From the NCBI RefSeq assembly GCF_001667585.1, contig NZ_LZJZ01000021.1, forward strand, positions 1 through 64,000: 64,000 bases of DNA, in the 5' to 3' direction. The stretch comes from Mycobacterium sp. E2733 (lineage in GTDB: Bacteria > Actinomycetota > Actinomycetes > Mycobacteriales > Mycobacteriaceae). The notes below the pieces were generated by a model. The model was not told where the DNA came from and made no database searches. It was given only the letters and a program-made list of their open reading frames with translations. Made by a program: the position numbers and the translations under genes. This document shows positions 54,096 through 63,891 of the stretch, in pieces (within the stretch, counting starts at the first letter, position 1; each line of letters opens with the position of its first letter).

Positions 54096-55460
54096 GTGAG
54101 TATTGATCGCGAGGCCGTGTTGGCAGCATTCGACACCATCGACGCTGCCATGGGCGATCTTGTCGGCTACGAAGGCGACGATCTGGCCACCCGGGAGCAG
54201 CTGGCGATGTTGGAGCGCTGCGAGAAGGTGCGCCGCCAGCTGCCGGCTATCGAGCATCCGCTGATCAACAACTTGACCCGCCAGGCCACCGCAGAGGAGC
54301 TGGGCGGCAAGCTCTCCCACGCGATCGCCGAGTCAACTTTGGTCAGCCGCGCCGAAGCGTCGAGGCGCATCAAAGAGGCGACCGACCTGGGTCCCCGGCG
54401 CGGGCTGACCGGGGAACCGCTGGATCCGATCCTGCCGGCCACCGCCGCCGCCCAACGCGATGGGAGGCTTGGCGGCGGACAGGTGGCGGTGATCCGCAGG
54501 TTCTTCCATCAGCTGCCCGGCTGGGTGGACTTCGCCACGCGCCAGGCCGTCGAAGCCGACCTTGCAACGCACGGAACGCGGTACCGCCCCGAGCAATTGG
54601 CAGAGCTCGCCGATCACATCGCCGATTGCCTGAACCCAGACGGCACCTACACCGACGACGACCGGGCACGGCGTCGTGGACTGACCCTGGGCAAGCAGCA
54701 AGCCGACGGCATGTCGGAGTTGCGCGGCCTGCTCACCCCCGAAGCCCGCGCCACCGTGGAGGCGGTGTTGGCCAAGCTCGCCGCGCCCGGCATGTGCAAC
54801 CCACTGGACGACGCGCCCTGCGTGGACGGCGCGCCCAGCCAGGATGCGATCGACCGTGACGGCCGATCCGCGGCCCAACGCAACCACGACGCGCTACTGG
54901 CGGCGAACCGTGCGCTGCTGGCGTCGGGAAAGCTGGGCCAGCACAATGGCTTGCCGGCCTCCATCGTCGTCACCACGACGCTGCAAGAGCTGGAAGCCGC
55001 CGCCGGGCGTGGCCTCACCGGCGGAGGCACCATCCTGCCGATGAGCGATGTGATTCGGCTGGCCCGCCACGCGCGTCATTATTTGGCGATCTTCGACAAG
55101 GGAAAAGCCCTGGCCCTCTATCACACGAAACGACTCGCCTCCCCCGGCCAGCGAATCGTGCTGTATGCCAAGGACCGCGGCTGCTCTGCACCCGGCTGCA
55201 CCGTCCCGGGCTACTACTCCGAGGTCCATCACGTCACCGACTGGGCCAAATGTCGGCGCACCGACGTCGACGGCATCACCTTCGCCTGCGGACCCCACCA
55301 TCGCCTGCTCAAACCCGGCGGCTGGACAACCCGTAAGAATGCCAAGGGCGACACCGAGTGGCTTCCACCCCCACATCTGGACCGGGGCCGACCGCGCAGC
55401 AACACTTTTCATCACCCCGAGAAACTGCTGCGCGATAAAGATGACGACGACGAGCCGTAG
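54096..55460 (+). CDS. DUF222 / 13E12-type HNH endonuclease-like protein
   Basis: A 454-residue protein of the mycobacterial 13E12 REP family. The first ~270 residues are the DUF222 domain (MERC-type helices, [20 protein letters not shown]). The C-terminal HNH motif is [21 protein letters not shown], then [13 protein letters not shown] (about 364-408), with the zinc/HNH His-His. It is a nuclease-like protein found in many mycobacterial copies, sometimes in phage-like regions, but there is no element end here. The start is GTG at 54096. The end lies just before the stop of the convergent phosphotransferase gene. Confidence 0.88.
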   Translation: MSIDREAVLAAFDTIDAAMGDLVGYEGDDLATREQLAMLERCEKVRRQLPAIEHPLINNLTRQATAEELGGKLSHAIAESTLVSRAEASRRIKEATDLGPRRGLTGEPLDPILPATAAAQRDGRLGGGQVAVIRRFFHQLPGWVDFATRQAVEADLATHGTRYRPEQLAELADHIADCLNPDGTYTDDDRARRRGLTLGKQQADGMSELRGLLTPEARATVEAVLAKLAAPGMCNPLDDAPCVDGAPSQDAIDRDGRSAAQRNHDALLAANRALLASGKLGQHNGLPASIVVTTTLQELEAAAGRGLTGGGTILPMSDVIRLARHARHYLAIFDKGKALALYHTKRLASPGQRIVLYAKDRGCSAPGCTVPGYYSEVHHVTDWAKCRRTDVDGITFACGPHHRLLKPGGWTTRKNAKGDTEWLPPPHLDRGRPRSNTFHHPEKLLRDKDDDDEP

Positions 55461-55461
55461 C

Positions 55462-56742
55462 TCAGGGGCTCGTCCCTGCCAGCGCTTCGTCGAGCAGATC
55501 ACTGATGCGATGCCGATCCCACAGGAACAGCAGGTTCGACAGCATCTGCAGTGGCGCGCGTATGCCCTCGTCGTCCCTGATCAGTGGATGGCGTCGACTG
55601 TCCGGTATGGCTTCGAATCGCTTGCGGATCAACGCCGGCACGCCCAGCAGCCAGGCGACGCCCATCGCCGCCGCGTACAACAGTGTGTGTCGGAGCAACC
55701 GAACCGGATCGAGTTCCGGTCCGCCACAACGATGGAACTCGGTGACGAACAGCTGCAACAGCTCGTCGAGATAAGAGTCCCACACGTCGGTTTCGGCGCC
55801 GGACATGGCTCCCCAGATCGCCATGCCGAGATTCATCTGGCTGGCGCATCCCCAGTCCATCAGGCCGCAGCGTAGACCGTCGTCGGCGTCGCGCCAAAAC
55901 CATGCGTTGTCTATGTTGGCGTTCCAATGGCACAGCGCGACATAGTCGGAGTCGTCGGCCAGCAGGCCCGCGACCGTGTGCTCGTGGCGCGCGAACCGGG
56001 GCACGTCCGCGCGCATGCGTGCGATGAGCTCCGGTGAACAAGCGGGCAGCAGCCCGGGGCGGATCTCTGCGAATTCCGCCAGTCGGTCCACCCGGCGCTC
56101 CAGCTTCTCGGTGGACAGCAGCGCCCGATCCCCCACCGTCGCGGCCGCGACGTCCACCGGGAAGTGTGCGGTGAGCTCGGCGGGCAGCCACCCGGATCGG
56201 TGGGTGCCGGCGAGCCGGGCCAGCGCGGTGAGCAGCGCTCGATAGTGTCCGAGCGGCTCGGGCATCTCGTAGTCGAGGCATTTGTGATACTGCCGTTCGA
56301 TCCCGTTGCAGCCGAATCGGATCCGCTCTGTGACCAGTATTCCGGTGCCGGTCTGGCGCTGATAGTCGGCGAACAGCGCGTGGGGTATCGCGATCGGAAA
56401 TTCCGGAGCCCGGGACAGGGCGGCGAACCACACCTCGGCCTCCATCTGGGTCTTGCCGCGATCACGCGCCGGGTCGTCGAAGTCGCGCGAGAACTTGACG
56501 AAAAGGTCGGCGGGCAGGTCCGGGGCGGGCTTGGCGTATTCGACGGAGAGCATGGTCTTGCGTCCCGTGCTACCGCCGGCCACCTCACGAAACCCGGAAA
56601 CGCGCGCGACGCCGTTGTCGCGCAACGCACCCGAGGCGAGGAACGCCTCGGTGAGAAACCGCGCCGCACCACTTTCCAGCGCCGCGGGGTCGGCCGGAAA
56701 CGCCAACCCGTACCGGTCGCCGACGGCCCAATGCGAAGTCAA
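55462..56742 (-). CDS. phosphotransferase (APH/ChoK-like) family protein
   Basis: About 426 residues of a protein-kinase-like (aminoglycoside phosphotransferase) fold. The catalytic loop is CHWNANIDNAW (in place of the HxD-x4-N motif, Asp near 275) and the metal motif is GLMDWGC (about 300). The N-terminal ATP-loop region is K-F-S-R. Mycobacterial relatives often lie next to acyl-CoA genes. This one ends an operon of acyl-CoA-type genes, so it may phosphorylate a hydroxylated intermediate. The start is unclear: TTG at 56742 avoids overlap with the SDR stop, and an in-frame GTG lies upstream at 56805. Confidence 0.8.
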   Translation of the reverse strand: MTSHWAVGDRYGLAFPADPAALESGAARFLTEAFLASGALRDNGVARVSGFREVAGGSTGRKTMLSVEYAKPAPDLPADLFVKFSRDFDDPARDRGKTQMEAEVWFAALSRAPEFPIAIPHALFADYQRQTGTGILVTERIRFGCNGIERQYHKCLDYEMPEPLGHYRALLTALARLAGTHRSGWLPAELTAHFPVDVAAATVGDRALLSTEKLERRVDRLAEFAEIRPGLLPACSPELIARMRADVPRFARHEHTVAGLLADDSDYVALCHWNANIDNAWFWRDADDGLRCGLMDWGCASQMNLGMAIWGAMSGAETDVWDSYLDELLQLFVTEFHRCGGPELDPVRLLRHTLLYAAAMGVAWLLGVPALIRKRFEAIPDSRRHPLIRDDEGIRAPLQMLSNLLFLWDRHRISDLLDEALAGTSP

Positions 56743-56746
56743 TTGC

Positions 56747-57511
56747 TCACCAGGTTTGTTCGGCCGCGCGCACCAGCATGTGATTGACGGCCACCCGGCG
56801 GTCACGGGTCACCATGAACAGGACCGCGTCGGCGATGTCCTCGGGGCGCAGCATGACCATCCCGGCGGTCTGGCGCTCGAAGGCCTCCCGCGACGACTCG
56901 GGGAGGTGGCCGAAGATCTCGGTATCCACCGTCCCGGGGCCCACCACGCCGACCCGGACGCGCTGCCCGAGCACCTCCTGCCGAATGCCCTCGCTGAAAG
57001 CGTTCACCCCGAACTTGGTCAGCGAGTAGACCGCGGTGTTCGGCCGGGCCACCCACCCGGCGGTCGAACTGATGTTGACCAGATCGGCGACACCGCGCGG
57101 CGAGTCGGCGGCGGCGTCGATCAGGTACGGCAGCGCCGCACGCGTGACGTACAGAACCCCTTGCACATTGACCGTCACCATGGCATCCCAATCCCGCAGC
57201 GACGCCTCGGCCGCCGGCCCGGATTGCATCAGCCCAGCGTTGTTCACCACGGTGTCGAGCCGGCCGAACTCCGCGGCGGCGCGCCGCACGGCCGCCGACA
57301 CCTCCTCGGCGTCGGTGACATCGGCCGCCACGGCCAGCGCTGTGCCACCGGCGGTTTCGATGTCGGCTTTCAGCTCGGCGAGCCGGTCCGCGCGGCGCGC
57401 GAGCAGGGCCACCGCCGCGCCTTCCGCGGCCAGCGCTTTGGCCGTTGCTGCCCCGATACCGCTGCTGGCGCCGGTAACCAGGGCCGCGGTGTGTGCAAGT
57501 GTCCCGGTCAT
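56747..57511 (-). CDS. short-chain dehydrogenase/reductase (SDR)
   Basis: A 254-residue classical SDR. Cofactor motif ALVTGASSGIGAATAKALA (about 9-27), NNAGLMQSGP (about 88), catalytic Ser in NISSTAGW and Y-S-L-T-K (YxxxK, about 160-164). The R-R at the end of the second strand (LLARRADR) suggests NADP. It oxidises or reduces an alcohol/ketone intermediate. The ATG at 57511 overlaps the stop of the CoA transferase gene by 4 bases, so it is the fifth gene of the minus-strand operon. Confidence 0.9.
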   Translation of the reverse strand: MTGTLAHTAALVTGASSGIGAATAKALAAEGAAVALLARRADRLAELKADIETAGGTALAVAADVTDAEEVSAAVRRAAAEFGRLDTVVNNAGLMQSGPAAEASLRDWDAMVTVNVQGVLYVTRAALPYLIDAAADSPRGVADLVNISSTAGWVARPNTAVYSLTKFGVNAFSEGIRQEVLGQRVRVGVVGPGTVDTEIFGHLPESSREAFERQTAGMVMLRPEDIADAVLFMVTRDRRVAVNHMLVRAAEQTW

Positions 57512-59853
57512 GCGCCCAGTATCTCGTGTAGCACGTACTCGGTGTGCTCGCCAAGGTCGGGCGCACCGTGAGCGATGCGCGCCTGGCCGCGGGCCATCCG
57601 CCAGGACGGCCCGACGATCGGGCGCTGGCCCTCACGATGATCGCTGACGAAGCGGTACAGCTCGCGGTCCCACAGTCGTTGATCACCGATCACGTCGAGC
57701 GCGGTGGCGCTCTTGCCGGCCGGGACACCCGCGGCGCGCAGGCGATCCGCGAGCTGCTCGGCTTCGTGGCGCCGAGTGAGCTGCGCGAGACAGGCGTCGA
57801 GCGTCTCGGCATCGCGCCGTCGCCCCTCCATGGTGGCGTAGCGGGGTTCTCGGGTGAGCAATTCCGCATCGAGCACGTCGCACAACCCGCGCCACTGCGC
57901 GTCGTCGGCTACGGCGACCGTGATCCAGGCGCCGTCCGCGCAGGGATAGCAGCCGTGCGGGCACAGGTCGGGGTGAGCATTGCCGTTGGGCCGAAACGCT
58001 TGTCCCGTCAGGGCTTGCTCAAGCAGGCAGTCGCCGATCATCGACGACAGGGTTTCGACGGCCGAGAGGTCGACGAACTGTCCGGCGCCGCTGAGTTCGC
58101 GATGCAGTAATGCGACCACCGCGGCGTACGCGGCCGCCGCGCCGACGGTCGAATCTCCGTAGCGCATGCTGGTCCCGAGGGGCGGCCCCCCGCGATAGCC
58201 GACCAGCGGGGCCAGCCCGGCCAGGGCGGCGAAGCATGGCGCGTAACCGGTTTGATGACCCAGCGGCCCGTCGTTACCCCACATCTTGATCGACACGGAG
58301 ATGATGTCCGCCTTGATCTCCGTCAGCTGCGCATAGCCTAAGCCCTGGCGTTCCATCGCACCCGGGCGCAGGTTGTTGATCACGATGTCGCTGCGGGCGA
58401 TCAGCTCACGCAGCCGCGCCATGCCCTCGGTGGACTTGATATCGAGGTCCACACTGAGGATTTCGGGGTTGATGCTGAGGAAATACGGCGCGTGGTTGAT
58501 GTCGGTGCCGCCGTAGGCACGCATCTCCTCGGGGCTACCCGCGGTTTCGACCTTGATGACCTCGGCGCCCAGCATGGCCAGCAGCTTGCCCGCGTAGGGC
58601 CCGGCCCACACCTTGGTGAGCTCGACGACCCGGACTCCTTGCAGCGGCCCACCGCGCGGATTCTTGGGTGGCTTGAGTTGCGGCCACTTGACTTGCGGCC
58701 GCGGTCGCGGGCCATCGATGCGGCCCAGGACCTGACCGGTGTGCTGGCCGAGGGCCGGTGCGGCGGAGGTGATTCGGGCCGGCGATGCGCTGAACGCGTA
58801 TGGCACGGTCGGATATGCGGCACCGCCCAGCACCGGGTGCCGCACTTGCTGAAAGAAACCCCGGTGCCGGTACTGCGGTGAACGATGCAGGTCCGCGGCA
58901 CCGTTCACCGGTACCAGCGGTACGCCCAGGCGCTGGGCTCGGTCGGACGCTTCGTCCTTGGCAAGGTCCCGAACCCACGCCACGAAGCCCCGCTGGAACG
59001 CAGCTACTTTTTCCGGGGTGACGGAGAACTCCAGCCAGTCGTCGTCGAACGCGTTCAGCCAATCCGGATGAGCCATCAGTTCTTTCAGGCCGAGCCAGTG
59101 GGCGCGGCTGGTCATGTACAGGTAGACGAAACCGTCGGCGCAGGCGAAAAACGCCGCCGGACCCACCTGGTCATAGTCGCTGCGGTGGCCTTCGGCGGGC
59201 ACCTCACCGGTGATGAACCGGCCGATGATGCAGTCGGCGCGGGAGACCAGCACGGCGTGTTCGGAAATGTCGATGGACTGTCCGTGGCCGTTGTGCAGGC
59301 GCCCGAACAGCGATGCCGTCACGCAAAGCGCGGCGTCCAGTCCCGCTTCGTAGTCGGCCAGGAACCGGCCAGGCCCCTGCAGCGGCGGCTTGGCGGGATC
59401 GGGGTGGCTCGGCGTGTGGTACCCCCAACCGCTGGCGTGGAACACGTTGAGGCTCTTGGCGTTGCCGAACTCGGGGGGCGCATCCCGCCCGAACGGCGTG
59501 ATCGAACAGAACACCACGTCCGGATGCCGCCGCGACCAATCGCTGGCCCCGTCGAAGGAACCGTCGTCGACGACCGCGTCGGCCGTCCCGATGAGCCGGT
59601 GCAGGGTCTCCGCACCGGCGGCGGGCCGGACATCCAGCACGACGGACTGCTTGTTGGTGTTGAGGTACGCGAAAAGCCCGCTGCCGTCGAGGCCGTCGGC
59701 GACGATGGGAGCCATCGCGCGCGTCGGACTGCCGCACTCCGGCGCCTCGACCTTGACGACCTCGGCACCGAAGTCGGCCAACAACTTTCCGCAGTACTCC
59801 CCCGCAACGGAACCGGCCAGCTCGACGACCCGGAAACCCGTCAGCGCCGACAT
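57508..59853 (-). CDS. fused double family III CoA transferase
   Basis: A 781-residue protein made of two CaiB/BaiF domains in tandem (about 1-375 and 400-781), joined by a proline/lysine-rich linker near 380-400. Both have the GFRVVELAGSVAGEY / GVRVVELTKVWAGPY start and F-G-A-E-V-V-K-V-E / L-G-A-E-V-I-K-V-E blocks. The likely catalytic Asp is in FLADYEAGLD (first) and RYGDSTVGAAAA (second). Class III enzymes are normally interlocked homodimers; fusion makes a pseudo-dimer with non-identical sites. It transfers CoA to an acid of the pathway. Confidence 0.9.
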   Translation of the reverse strand: MSALTGFRVVELAGSVAGEYCGKLLADFGAEVVKVEAPECGSPTRAMAPIVADGLDGSGLFAYLNTNKQSVVLDVRPAAGAETLHRLIGTADAVVDDGSFDGASDWSRRHPDVVFCSITPFGRDAPPEFGNAKSLNVFHASGWGYHTPSHPDPAKPPLQGPGRFLADYEAGLDAALCVTASLFGRLHNGHGQSIDISEHAVLVSRADCIIGRFITGEVPAEGHRSDYDQVGPAAFFACADGFVYLYMTSRAHWLGLKELMAHPDWLNAFDDDWLEFSVTPEKVAAFQRGFVAWVRDLAKDEASDRAQRLGVPLVPVNGAADLHRSPQYRHRGFFQQVRHPVLGGAAYPTVPYAFSASPARITSAAPALGQHTGQVLGRIDGPRPRPQVKWPQLKPPKNPRGGPLQGVRVVELTKVWAGPYAGKLLAMLGAEVIKVETAGSPEEMRAYGGTDINHAPYFLSINPEILSVDLDIKSTEGMARLRELIARSDIVINNLRPGAMERQGLGYAQLTEIKADIISVSIKMWGNDGPLGHQTGYAPCFAALAGLAPLVGYRGGPPLGTSMRYGDSTVGAAAAYAAVVALLHRELSGAGQFVDLSAVETLSSMIGDCLLEQALTGQAFRPNGNAHPDLCPHGCYPCADGAWITVAVADDAQWRGLCDVLDAELLTREPRYATMEGRRRDAETLDACLAQLTRRHEAEQLADRLRAAGVPAGKSATALDVIGDQRLWDRELYRFVSDHREGQRPIVGPSWRMARGQARIAHGAPDLGEHTEYVLHEILGA

Positions 59854-59872
59854 GCGAGCCGTCCCAAGACGG

Positions 59873-60841
59873 TCAGGGCTTCGAGCGTCCCGAGCGGCTC
59901 AGACGCCACTCCGGCGGGAAGTTCAGGTCGTTGTCCTTCACCACGTTGTTGAGGCCCTTCTCGAAGGTGCCCGCTGTCAGGTCCACTTCCTCCGCGTCGT
60001 TGGTGATCATCGGCAGCATGCCCTCGACCATGCCGGTGAGCAGGCTGCCGAAGTATTCGCCCTTGTGCTGCTTGTAAAGCTCGAGGAAGGTCTTCTGCAC
60101 CGCGACGGTGTCGGTCGGGCGGGAACGCGAGCAGGCCATCGCGTACTTCAGCGTCTCTTCTTCCAGCTTCTCGCGCGGCACCACGCTGTTGACGAAGCCG
60201 CACTCGTACATCTCCTTCGCGCTGAATGGCCGTCCGGTGAACAGCATTTCGGAGAATTTGCGCAGGCCCATCGTCTCGGCCCACCACCACAGGCGCGGTC
60301 CCCAACCCACGTAGCGAAACGCCGGGTGGCCGAACAGGGCGTCGTCGGAGGAGACCACCAGGTCGGCGTCGCCCGCCTGGTAGAAGTGCCAGCCGTAGCA
60401 GTAGCCCTTGGCCTCGATGATGCTGATCTTGCGCAGCTCCTGCAGCGGGCGGTTTCCCGCGCGGGCCTTGGCGTAGAAGTCGGTGACGGTCGAAAGGTAG
60501 CGATACGACCCGCCGGGCGGGTACTTGACGTCGTCATCGTTGATCGCCAACTCGTGCAGCAGCGGCATGCCCGGGTTTTCCAGCATGCCCCGCTGCTCGG
60601 GCAGGTCGCCACCGCTTCCGAAATCGTCTCCCTCGCCACGGATCACGACGACCTTGACATCGTCGTCCACGTTGCACTTGTGGATCAGGTCGGCGTAGTT
60701 CTGCCGCATGCCCAAGGTGGTGGAGTTGAGCTCCTCGGGGCGGTTGAAGGTGATGTAGGCGATCCGGTTCTTCTTGTCCTTCTCGAACTTGATGTACTGC
60801 TCGGCTTCCTTCTTCATTTCTTCGTAGTCGTATTCGGGCAT
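59873..60841 (-). CDS. enoyl-CoA hydratase/isomerase family (crotonase)
   Basis: A 322-residue crotonase (MPEYDYEEMKKEAEQYIKFE...). N-terminal crotonase fold with YITFNRPEELNSTT, the oxyanion block GEGDDFGSGGDL, and AKGYCYGWHFYQAGDADLVV. It lacks the standard hydratase Glu pair in the third block (here GWGPRLWWWAE), so it may be an isomerase or C-C hydrolase. The ATG at 60841 has a ggagaag site. It sits second after the SDR gene and before the CoA transferase gene (19 bases). Confidence 0.88.
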   Translation of the reverse strand: MPEYDYEEMKKEAEQYIKFEKDKKNRIAYITFNRPEELNSTTLGMRQNYADLIHKCNVDDDVKVVVIRGEGDDFGSGGDLPEQRGMLENPGMPLLHELAINDDDVKYPPGGSYRYLSTVTDFYAKARAGNRPLQELRKISIIEAKGYCYGWHFYQAGDADLVVSSDDALFGHPAFRYVGWGPRLWWWAETMGLRKFSEMLFTGRPFSAKEMYECGFVNSVVPREKLEEETLKYAMACSRSRPTDTVAVQKTFLELYKQHKGEYFGSLLTGMVEGMLPMITNDAEEVDLTAGTFEKGLNNVVKDNDLNFPPEWRLSRSGRSKP

Positions 60842-60870
60842 CGTCTTCTCCAACTTCTCTTGAATAGCGC

Positions 60871-61719
60871 TTATTTGAGCAAGCTGCCCGCGTCGACGGG
60901 AAGCGAAACGCCAGTGACATAACGAGATTCGTCAGAGGCGAGGAATAGGACCGCATTGCTGATGTCTACGGCGTCCACCCACGGCACCGGCAGGGTGTGC
61001 ATCATCTGGGAAATCGGCGCGAAGTCGTCCGGCCCGGGATTTTCCAAGTCCGGACGAAAGAGCCGGAATGTGTTGTCATTCATCACCATCGTAGTGCTGA
61101 CCTGCGTGGGCAGCACGGAGTTGACGCGGATCATGTGCTGGCCCAGCTCGACGGCGAAGGCACGCATCAGACCGATCACGCCGTGCTTGGCGGCGATGTA
61201 GTGGCCGGTGTTCGGGTAGGCTTTGCGGCCGCCGACCGAGCTGGTGAGGATGATCGAGCCGCCGCGACCACCCGCAAGTATGTGCGGCACGCCCGCTTTG
61301 ACCGTATGCCAGACGCCGCTGAGGTTGATGTCGATCATGTCCTGCCAGACGTCTTCCCGAATCTTGTGCAGCTTCCTGCCGTCGGTACCCACGCCCGCGT
61401 TCGCGACGATGATGTCGAGCCGCCCGAGTTGTTCCACACCGCCGTCCACGGCGGATTTCAGCGCCTCGTAATCGCGGACGTCGACCTGCGCGGTGACGAT
61501 GCGACGGTCTTGGGCTTTCACCAAGTCGGCCGTCTCGGCCAGGTCTTCCGGCGTCGAGTGCGGATACGCCAGGTTGTCGATCGGCCCGCAGACGTCGATC
61601 GCGATGATGTCGGCGCCCTCCTGCGCCAAGCGCACTGCGTGGCTGCGACCCTGACCGCGGGCGGCGCCGCTGACGAACGCGACCTTTCCCGCTACCCGGC
61701 CCTCGACGCGGCCGGTCAT
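60871..61719 (-). CDS. mycofactocin-type short-chain dehydrogenase
   Basis: A 282-residue SDR. The loop FVSGAARGQGRSHAVRLAQ (about 14-32) is that of mycofactocin-coupled SDRs; active site H-Y-I-A-A-K (YxxxK) and the typical insertion around residue 205-225. It oxidises an alcohol, probably the one made by the adjoining P450, and passes electrons to mycofactocin. The ATG overlaps the P450 stop (TGATG), so the two are translationally coupled. A second mycofactocin-type SDR is at 28133. Confidence 0.9.
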   Translation of the reverse strand: MTGRVEGRVAGKVAFVSGAARGQGRSHAVRLAQEGADIIAIDVCGPIDNLAYPHSTPEDLAETADLVKAQDRRIVTAQVDVRDYEALKSAVDGGVEQLGRLDIIVANAGVGTDGRKLHKIREDVWQDMIDINLSGVWHTVKAGVPHILAGGRGGSIILTSSVGGRKAYPNTGHYIAAKHGVIGLMRAFAVELGQHMIRVNSVLPTQVSTTMVMNDNTFRLFRPDLENPGPDDFAPISQMMHTLPVPWVDAVDISNAVLFLASDESRYVTGVSLPVDAGSLLK

Positions 61720-62921
61720 CAGGGCACCACGGTGGGCAGGGTTTCCCAGCCGCGCACCGACGACGTCGGGCTCAGCTTTGCGTTGGCCAGGTCGGGCTCC
61801 CACTCCGGGAAGCGCTTGAGGATCTCCTCGAGGGCGACACGTCCTTCCAGCCGGGCCAGCGCCGAACCCAAGCAGAAGTGGGCGCCGACGCTGAACGTGA
61901 GGTGCGGCCGGGCGGCGCGATGAATGTTGAATTCGCCCGCGTCGGGCCCAAACTGTCGCTCGTCACGGCAGGCCGCCCCAATCAGCATCAGCATCACGCT
62001 GCCTTCCGGCACCGTCTGGCCATAGAGGCTGACGTCGCGAGTTACATAGCGTGCCATGTGCGGCGCGGGGGGCTCGAAGCGCAGCAGCTCCTCGATTGCC
62101 TGCGGGATGAGTCCGGGGTTGTCGACGAGCTCGCGACGCTGGCCGGGGTGCTCCGCGAGAACTTTGCCCGCCCAACCGATCAGCCGCGTTGTCGTTTCGT
62201 TTCCCGCCCCGGCCACCACGTTGAGGTAGACCAAGATCTCCTCGCGCCTCAGTCGCCGAGTCGTGCCGGTCTCGTCGACGAACTCGACGTTCAGCAGCTC
62301 GGTCATGATGTCGTCGGACGGATTGTCGGCACGCCAGTCGATATAAGCCTCGAACTGCTCGCCTACTGACAAGCCGTGCTCGGCGGCACTCATCGGCTTG
62401 CCGGGCTCGGTGCGTAGTTGGGCATTGCCGCGATCGCGGATGTATTCCTGATCTTCTTCGGGAATCCCGAGCAGTGCGCTGATGACCTTCATCGGCATGA
62501 TCGCGCCCAGATCGGAGACGAAGTCGAACCGCCCCGACCCCACCAGTGGGTCCAGTGATTGCGCGCAGAACTCCCGGATCATCGGTTCCAGCGCCGCGAT
62601 CTTGCGAGGCGTGAACATGCGCGACAGCAGCTTGCGGTGCACGTCGTGGATCGGCGGGTCCTCGAAGATCAACATGCCTGACGGGATCTCGAGGTTGGCC
62701 TTGATCAGTTCCATGATCACGCCCCGAGCGGAGCTGTAAGTGCCGTAGTCGATGATTGCCTTGTTTACATCGGCGAATCGGCTCAGCGCGTAGAAGTCGT
62801 ATTCGGAGTTGTAGTAAAGCGGCGCCTCGTCACGCAGGCGCTTGAACATGGGATATGGGTCGGCAATCAGCTCGACATCATATGGGTCGAATCGAACATG
62901 GCTATCGGTGCTCGCCGTCAC
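61719..62921 (-). CDS. cytochrome P450
   Basis: A 400-residue class I P450. I-helix VVAGAGNETTTRL (about 239), ExxR as E-E-L-L-R, haem loop FSVGAHFCLGSALARLEG (Cys near 350). The GTG at 62921 has an aggag site five to ten bases upstream and gives the normal length; the upstream ATG does not. It begins a six-gene operon and lies downstream of the TetR gene and its palindromes. It likely hydroxylates a terpenoid, steroid-like or fatty substrate, though the family number cannot be told. Confidence 0.92.
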   Translation of the reverse strand: MTASTDSHVRFDPYDVELIADPYPMFKRLRDEAPLYYNSEYDFYALSRFADVNKAIIDYGTYSSARGVIMELIKANLEIPSGMLIFEDPPIHDVHRKLLSRMFTPRKIAALEPMIREFCAQSLDPLVGSGRFDFVSDLGAIMPMKVISALLGIPEEDQEYIRDRGNAQLRTEPGKPMSAAEHGLSVGEQFEAYIDWRADNPSDDIMTELLNVEFVDETGTTRRLRREEILVYLNVVAGAGNETTTRLIGWAGKVLAEHPGQRRELVDNPGLIPQAIEELLRFEPPAPHMARYVTRDVSLYGQTVPEGSVMLMLIGAACRDERQFGPDAGEFNIHRAARPHLTFSVGAHFCLGSALARLEGRVALEEILKRFPEWEPDLANAKLSPTSSVRGWETLPTVVP

Positions 62922-63092
62922 GAAATTTCTCCTACTGCAGACATTTCCGGGTACCGACACCCCCTGCGCAACAGAGCCGGCACCGCCGGTCTGTCAGCGC
63001 CGGATCGGGCTCGGCCAATTTGTACACTCCGCTTAATTGGATTGTTCGCACGTGCTCACGGGTTTGGCTGACGCGGCCCGTGAACGTGGACC

Positions 63093-63110
63093 TACTCTAT
63101 TCTCGTAGAG
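63093..63110. promoter_or_regulatory. TetR operator 1, before the P450 operon
   Basis: TACTCTATTCTCGTAGAG contains a perfect CTCTA/TAGAG inverted repeat with a 6-base centre and matches the site at 63892-63909 at 15 of 18 positions. It lies between the TetR stop (63180) and the P450 start (62921). Confidence 0.65.
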
Positions 63111-63179
63111 AACCATACAGCGGGTGGCCTGGCAAGGGCCAGAGCCAGAGCCACACACGCCGTGTCCCGCCCCGCAGGC

Positions 63180-63866
63180 TCACCCGGATCCGGCTACCCG
63201 GCTGCGGCGCGCTGCCGACACGCGGTCGCTCCGTGTGAGGCGGCCCTTGTTCGGACTCTTGAGAATCCCCACCGCCATCGCCGACAAGATGCCATCTAAC
63301 TGCTCCGCGGTATCGATGAGCCGGTCGCCATGGGCGAGCCGCTGCAGCAGGCCGTTGATGAAGGTCAACGTCACATTGCTCAGGTCCTCGACCACGGCTG
63401 GGTCAAGGTCCGCGCCGTGCGGCATGAGCTGGACCAGGATTTCCCGGTGCAGCTTGGTGAATTCGTCCGTGGCCCGCTGCAGGATCGCGGCCAGCGACGG
63501 ATCGCGGGCGGCCTGCATGGTCAGCTCATACCTGGCCTTGGTGCGGAACAACTGTGGCTCGTTACCGGAGCGAATGACCACTTGGGACAGCCGCGAGGGC
63601 GACGGGTTGTCGCCCCGACCGTCGGAGTCATCGGCGACGGACCGTAGGTCGGCGAGGTCGAGCTCCGCCAACCGCTCGGCCACGGCACGCAGCAGCGCGG
63701 AGCGGGTGCGGAAGTAGAACGACGTGGTGCCGTCGGGCACGCCGGCTTTGCGGTCGACCTTGAGGTGGCTCAAGCCCTTGGCCCCGTCGTCGGCCAACAA
63801 CTGAATCGCCACATCGCACAGGTCGCGGCGGCGCTCCCCGGGATTAGGTTTTCGGCGTTTGTCCAT
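63180..63866 (-). CDS. TetR family regulator of the P450 operon
   Basis: A 228-residue TetR regulator. Helix-turn-helix LSHLKVDRKAGVPDGTTSFY then FRTR (about 32-55), and an all-helical C-terminal domain (LTFINGLLQRLAHGDRLID, about 172-190). It lies directly upstream of the six-gene minus-strand operon on the same strand. Two near-identical palindromes, one before its own start and one before the P450 gene, make it the likely repressor of itself and of that operon. The ATG at 63866 has weak purine-rich sequence upstream. Confidence 0.9.
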   Translation of the reverse strand: MDKRRKPNPGERRRDLCDVAIQLLADDGAKGLSHLKVDRKAGVPDGTTSFYFRTRSALLRAVAERLAELDLADLRSVADDSDGRGDNPSPSRLSQVVIRSGNEPQLFRTKARYELTMQAARDPSLAAILQRATDEFTKLHREILVQLMPHGADLDPAVVEDLSNVTLTFINGLLQRLAHGDRLIDTAEQLDGILSAMAVGILKSPNKGRLTRSDRVSAARRSRVAGSG

Positions 63867-63891
63867 GGCGATCCATCTCGGACCGAGACCT

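Noticed and set aside
54096..55460. 13E12-type HNH gene as evidence of a mobile element or prophage
   Set aside because: No integrase, transposase, direct repeats or att-like ends were seen around it.
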